Part shown: piece by piece, positions 33,506-36,221 of the stretch
Layout: each line of letters starts with the position of its first letter
Position numbering within the stretch: the stretch's first letter is position 1
Notes under the pieces: generated by a model
Told to the model about the DNA's origin: nothing
Databases searched by the model: none
Seen by the model: only the letters and a program-made list of their open reading frames with translations
NCBI RefSeq assembly: GCF_001982615.1
Contig: NZ_MLCO01000184.1
Location: 1 to 36,221 of the forward strand
Source of the DNA: Teichococcus deserti
GTDB taxonomy: Bacteria; Pseudomonadota; Alphaproteobacteria; Acetobacterales; Acetobacteraceae
Direction: 5' to 3'
Length of the DNA stretch: 36,221 nt
Translations under genes and position numbers: made by a program

Positions 33506-35101
33506 ATGCTGCAGATCAGCACTATGCGGGCGGCCGCGATGGCCGCCGTTTCGGCGTTTGCGCTCGCCACGGCGGTTCCCGCCAAGGCGCAGAGCCTGAC
33601 CATGGCGGTCGGCGCCCAGGTGACGTCGTTGGATCCTCACTACCACGCGCTGTCGCCCAACTACGCCGTGGCCACGATGATCTTCGACGCGCTCACCAGC
33701 TTCGACTCGGAAGCGCGGCTGGAGCCGGGCCTGGCCGAGAGCTGGAAGCCGGTCGGCGAGACCGTCTGGGAGTTCAAGCTCCGCGCCGGCGTGAAGTTCC
33801 ACAACGGCAATCCCTTCACCGCCGAGGACGTCGCCTTCACCATCGCCCGCGTGCCGGCGGTGGTGAACAGCCCCTCCTCCTACGCGATCTACACCCGCGC
33901 CATCGAGCGGGTGGAGGTGGTCGACCCGCTGACGGTGCGCTTCCACACCCGCGCGCCCTATCCGCTGCTGCCGACCGACCTGGCGCAGGTCGCGATCCTC
34001 GACCGCGAAACGCATGAGGGCGCCAGCACCGACGACTTCAATTCCGGCAAGGTCGCCATCGGCACCGGCCCGTTCCGCTACCAGAGCTTCCGCTCGGGCG
34101 ACCGGCTGGAGCTGGTGCGCAACGACGCCTATTGGGGCGACAAGCCGCACTGGCAGCAGGTGCACTACCGCATCCTGCCGAACGACGCGACGCGCACCGC
34201 AGCCCTGCTCGCCGGCGATGTCGACTTCATCGACCAGGTGCCGACCTCGGACCTGACCAGCCTGCGCCGCAGCGACCGCGTCCGCATCGCCGAGAAGGAT
34301 GGTCTGCGCATCATCTTCCTGGCGCTGGACCACCAGCACCCGCAGGGCTCGCCGCTGATCACCGGCAATGACGGCAAGCCGCTGGCGCGCAACCCGCTGC
34401 ACGACCTGCGCGTCCGCCGCGCCCTGTCGATCGCCATCGACCGCCCGGCCATCGCCTCGCGCGTCATGGAAGGCACGGCGCAGCCCTCCGGCCAGTTCCT
34501 GCCGCCGACCTCCTTCGGCGCCATCCCCGACCTCGGCGCCCCGCGCACCGATGCGGACGCCGCCAAGAAGCTGCTGGCCGAGGCCGGCTATCCGGACGGC
34601 TTCCGCATCACGCTGAACGGCCCGAACGACCGCTACATGAATGATGCGCGCATCATCCAGGCGGTCGGCCAGATGTGGACCCGCATCGGCGTGCGCACCA
34701 ATGTCGACGCGCAGCCCTGGACCACCTTCATCGGCCGCGCCGGCAAGCAGGAGCTCTCGGCCTTCCTGGTCGGCTGGGGCATCTCCTCGGGCGAGGCGTC
34801 GAACCCGCTGCGCTCGCTGATCGCCAGCTATGACCGCGACAAGGGCTTCGGCACCTCGAACCGCGGCCGCTACAGCAACCCCGCGATCGACGCCAAGCTC
34901 GAGCTCGCGCTCCGCGAGCTGGACGACGCCAAGCGCGAGGCGCTGCTGCGCGAGGCCACCAAGATGGCGATGGACGACATCGCGATCATCCCCATTCACA
35001 TCCAGAAGAACGTCTGGGCCATGCGCCCGACGCTGGTGCACGATTCCCGCGCGGACGAGCTGACCCGCGCGCAGGACGTGCGCCCGGCGCCCACGCGCTG
35101 A
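33506..35101 (+). CDS. ABC transporter substrate-binding protein, family 5 (paralog 2)
   Basis: A 531-residue periplasmic binding protein that captures peptides or related solutes for the permeases encoded next. Signal peptide at about 1-28 (AAMAAVSAFALATAVPAKA|Q). SBP5 hallmarks are DPHYHALSPNYAVATMIFD, PGLAESWKPVGETVWEFKLRAGVKFHNG in two parts, and FTAEDVAFTIARV. The ATG at 33506 has GGGGGA upstream; an internal ATG six codons later would also give a signal peptide. First gene of an ABC importer operon, 14 bases before the permease. Ligand unknown. Confidence 0.94.
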   Translation: MLQISTMRAAAMAAVSAFALATAVPAKAQSLTMAVGAQVTSLDPHYHALSPNYAVATMIFDALTSFDSEARLEPGLAESWKPVGETVWEFKLRAGVKFHNGNPFTAEDVAFTIARVPAVVNSPSSYAIYTRAIERVEVVDPLTVRFHTRAPYPLLPTDLAQVAILDRETHEGASTDDFNSGKVAIGTGPFRYQSFRSGDRLELVRNDAYWGDKPHWQQVHYRILPNDATRTAALLAGDVDFIDQVPTSDLTSLRRSDRVRIAEKDGLRIIFLALDHQHPQGSPLITGNDGKPLARNPLHDLRVRRALSIAIDRPAIASRVMEGTAQPSGQFLPPTSFGAIPDLGAPRTDADAAKKLLAEAGYPDGFRITLNGPNDRYMNDARIIQAVGQMWTRIGVRTNVDAQPWTTFIGRAGKQELSAFLVGWGISSGEASNPLRSLIASYDRDKGFGTSNRGRYSNPAIDAKLELALRELDDAKREALLREATKMAMDDIAIIPIHIQKNVWAMRPTLVHDSRADELTRAQDVRPAPTR

Positions 35102-35115
35102 CGAAAGGCTGAGGC

Positions 35116-36087
35116 ATGAGCGTCTACCTCCTCCGCCGGCTGTTCCAGTCCCTGCTGGTCATGCTGGCGATGTCGGTCATCGTGTTCGTGGGCGTCTACG
35201 CCATCGGCGACCCGGTCGAGATCCTGATCTCGCCGGACGCCGACCAGATCGAACGGGAGCGCGCGATCAAGGCGCTCGGCCTCGACCTGCCCCTGTGGAT
35301 GCAATACCTGTCCTTCCTGGGCAATGCGCTGCGGGGTGACCTCGGCCGCAGCTTCGTCTTCAACGAGCCGGCGCTGCAGCTGATCCTGCAGCGCATGCCG
35401 GCGACGCTGGAGCTGGCCTTCGGCGCGATGTTCATCGCGCTGCTGATCGGCCTGCCGCTCGGCCTCTATGCCGGGCTGAAGCCGAACTCGATGGGCTCCA
35501 AGGTCATCATGACCGGCTCCATCCTGGGCTTCTCGCTGCCGACCTTCTGGGTCGGGCTGATGCTGATCATGGTCTTCGCCGTGCAGCTCGGCTGGCTGCC
35601 CTCGACCGGCCGCGGCCCGACCGTCGACGTCTTCGGGCTGCGCTGGTCCTTCCTGACCTGGGATGGCCTGCGGCACCTGGCGATGCCGGCGCTGAACCTG
35701 GCGCTGTTCAAGATCAGCCTGGTGATCCGCCTGACCCGCGCCGGCGTGCGCGAGACGATGCTGATGGACTATGTGAAGTTCGCCCGCGCCAAGGGCCTGT
35801 CGCCCGCGCGCGTGACCTATGTGCACGTCTTCAAGAACATCCTGATCCCGGTCGTCACCGTGGTGGGCCTCGAGCTCGGCTCGACCATCGCCTTCTCGGT
35901 GGTGACGGAAAGCGTCTTCGCCTGGCCGGGCATGGGCAAGCTGATCATCGACAGCATCAACGTGCTCGACCGCCCGGTGATCGTCGCCTACCTGATGATC
36001 ATCGTGCTGATGTTCATCACCATCAACCTGCTGGTCGACCTGGCCTATTCGGCGCTCGATCCGCGGGTGCGGCTGGAGAACAAGTGA
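35116..36087 (+). CDS. ABC transporter permease, DppB/OppB type
   Basis: A 323-residue inner-membrane permease with about six helices. It starts SVYLLRRLFQSLLVMLAMSVIVF, the usual DppB N-terminal helix. The C-terminal half has the EAA-type coupling loop RAGVRETMLMDYVKFARAKGLS, followed by VFKNILIPVVTVVGLELGS, which contacts the ATPase. Forms a heterodimer with the following permease. It is associated with the SBP at 33506. Confidence 0.95.
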   Translation: MSVYLLRRLFQSLLVMLAMSVIVFVGVYAIGDPVEILISPDADQIERERAIKALGLDLPLWMQYLSFLGNALRGDLGRSFVFNEPALQLILQRMPATLELAFGAMFIALLIGLPLGLYAGLKPNSMGSKVIMTGSILGFSLPTFWVGLMLIMVFAVQLGWLPSTGRGPTVDVFGLRWSFLTWDGLRHLAMPALNLALFKISLVIRLTRAGVRETMLMDYVKFARAKGLSPARVTYVHVFKNILIPVVTVVGLELGSTIAFSVVTESVFAWPGMGKLIIDSINVLDRPVIVAYLMIIVLMFITINLLVDLAYSALDPRVRLENK

Positions 36088-36088
36088 G

Positions 36089-36221
36089 ATGAGCGCGACC
36101 ACCGCCGCCACCCCCGCCGCCGCCAAGCCGCCGAAGGTCGAGACGCCCTTCCGCCGCATGGTGTCCGAGTTCTGCGAGAGCAAGACCGCCGTCGTCGGGC
36201 TGGTGGTCTTCGCCTTCATCG
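36089..36221 (+). CDS. ABC transporter permease, DppC/OppC type (5' end only)
   Basis: Only 44 codons are visible. The ATG lies one base after the preceding stop. An Ala/Pro/Lys-rich cytoplasmic N-terminus (TTAATPAAAKPPKV) leads to FCESKTAVVGLVVFAFI, the start of the first membrane helix, as in DppC. The rest, and the expected two ATPase genes, lie beyond the window. Confidence 0.85.
   Translation, partial: MSATTAATPAAAKPPKVETPFRRMVSEFCESKTAVVGLVVFAFI

Overview
The window is a very GC-rich alphaproteobacterial chromosome segment. A likely source is Acetobacteraceae of the Roseomonas type. This is inferred from the GC content, the TctC/Bug binding protein, the family-5 peptide-binding protein paralogs, BluB, and the alphaproteobacterial order secY-adk-rpsM-rpsK-rpoA-rplQ. 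No species-level marker was read.

Layout. 1-4354: a partial MFS transporter, tadA and an SDR oxidoreductase on the minus strand, divergent from a translationally coupled puuD-like/rluB/rsmD operon on the plus strand. 4616-8914: two divergent glycosyltransferase genes, the second a TPR-GT fusion overlapping bluB. 8961-12910: a six-helix membrane protein and a GABA aminotransferase (minus), a 45-residue membrane peptide (minus), a TctC-type binding protein (plus) and two small unknown genes (minus). 13070-14035: rlmB (minus). 14114-29891: tRNA-Tyr, tRNA-Gly, tuf, then the S10, spc and alpha ribosomal operons with secY, adk and rpoA. 30047-31713: a nitrilase-family amidase coupled to NAD kinase. 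31759-36221: two divergent paralogous peptide/nickel-type binding proteins, the plus-strand one followed by its permeases. The second permease is cut by the window end.

How the genes work together. Most of the window is core translation: rRNA and tRNA modification (tadA, rluB, rsmD, rlmB), two tRNAs, EF-Tu, 25 ribosomal proteins, RNA polymerase alpha and SecY. tuf follows a tRNA-Tyr/tRNA-Gly pair, as in the E. coli tufB locus, but leads directly into rpsJ, as tuf does at the end of an str operon; rpsL, rpsG and fusA are not immediately upstream. The flanks are metabolic and transport genes.

I saw no prophage, transposase, CRISPR array, toxin or defence system, and nothing I can defend as a new multi-gene system. 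The best non-genic signal is a family of GC-rich palindromes placed just 3' of tadA, rsmD and a glycosyltransferase gene. These three copies share a core and have compensatory outer-stem changes; a looser relative lies 3' of rlmB. A second signal is a pair of promoter-like sequences whose -10 element ends exactly 7 nt before an ATG, which suggests leaderless mRNAs. No stretch longer than about 270 bases lacks a gene.
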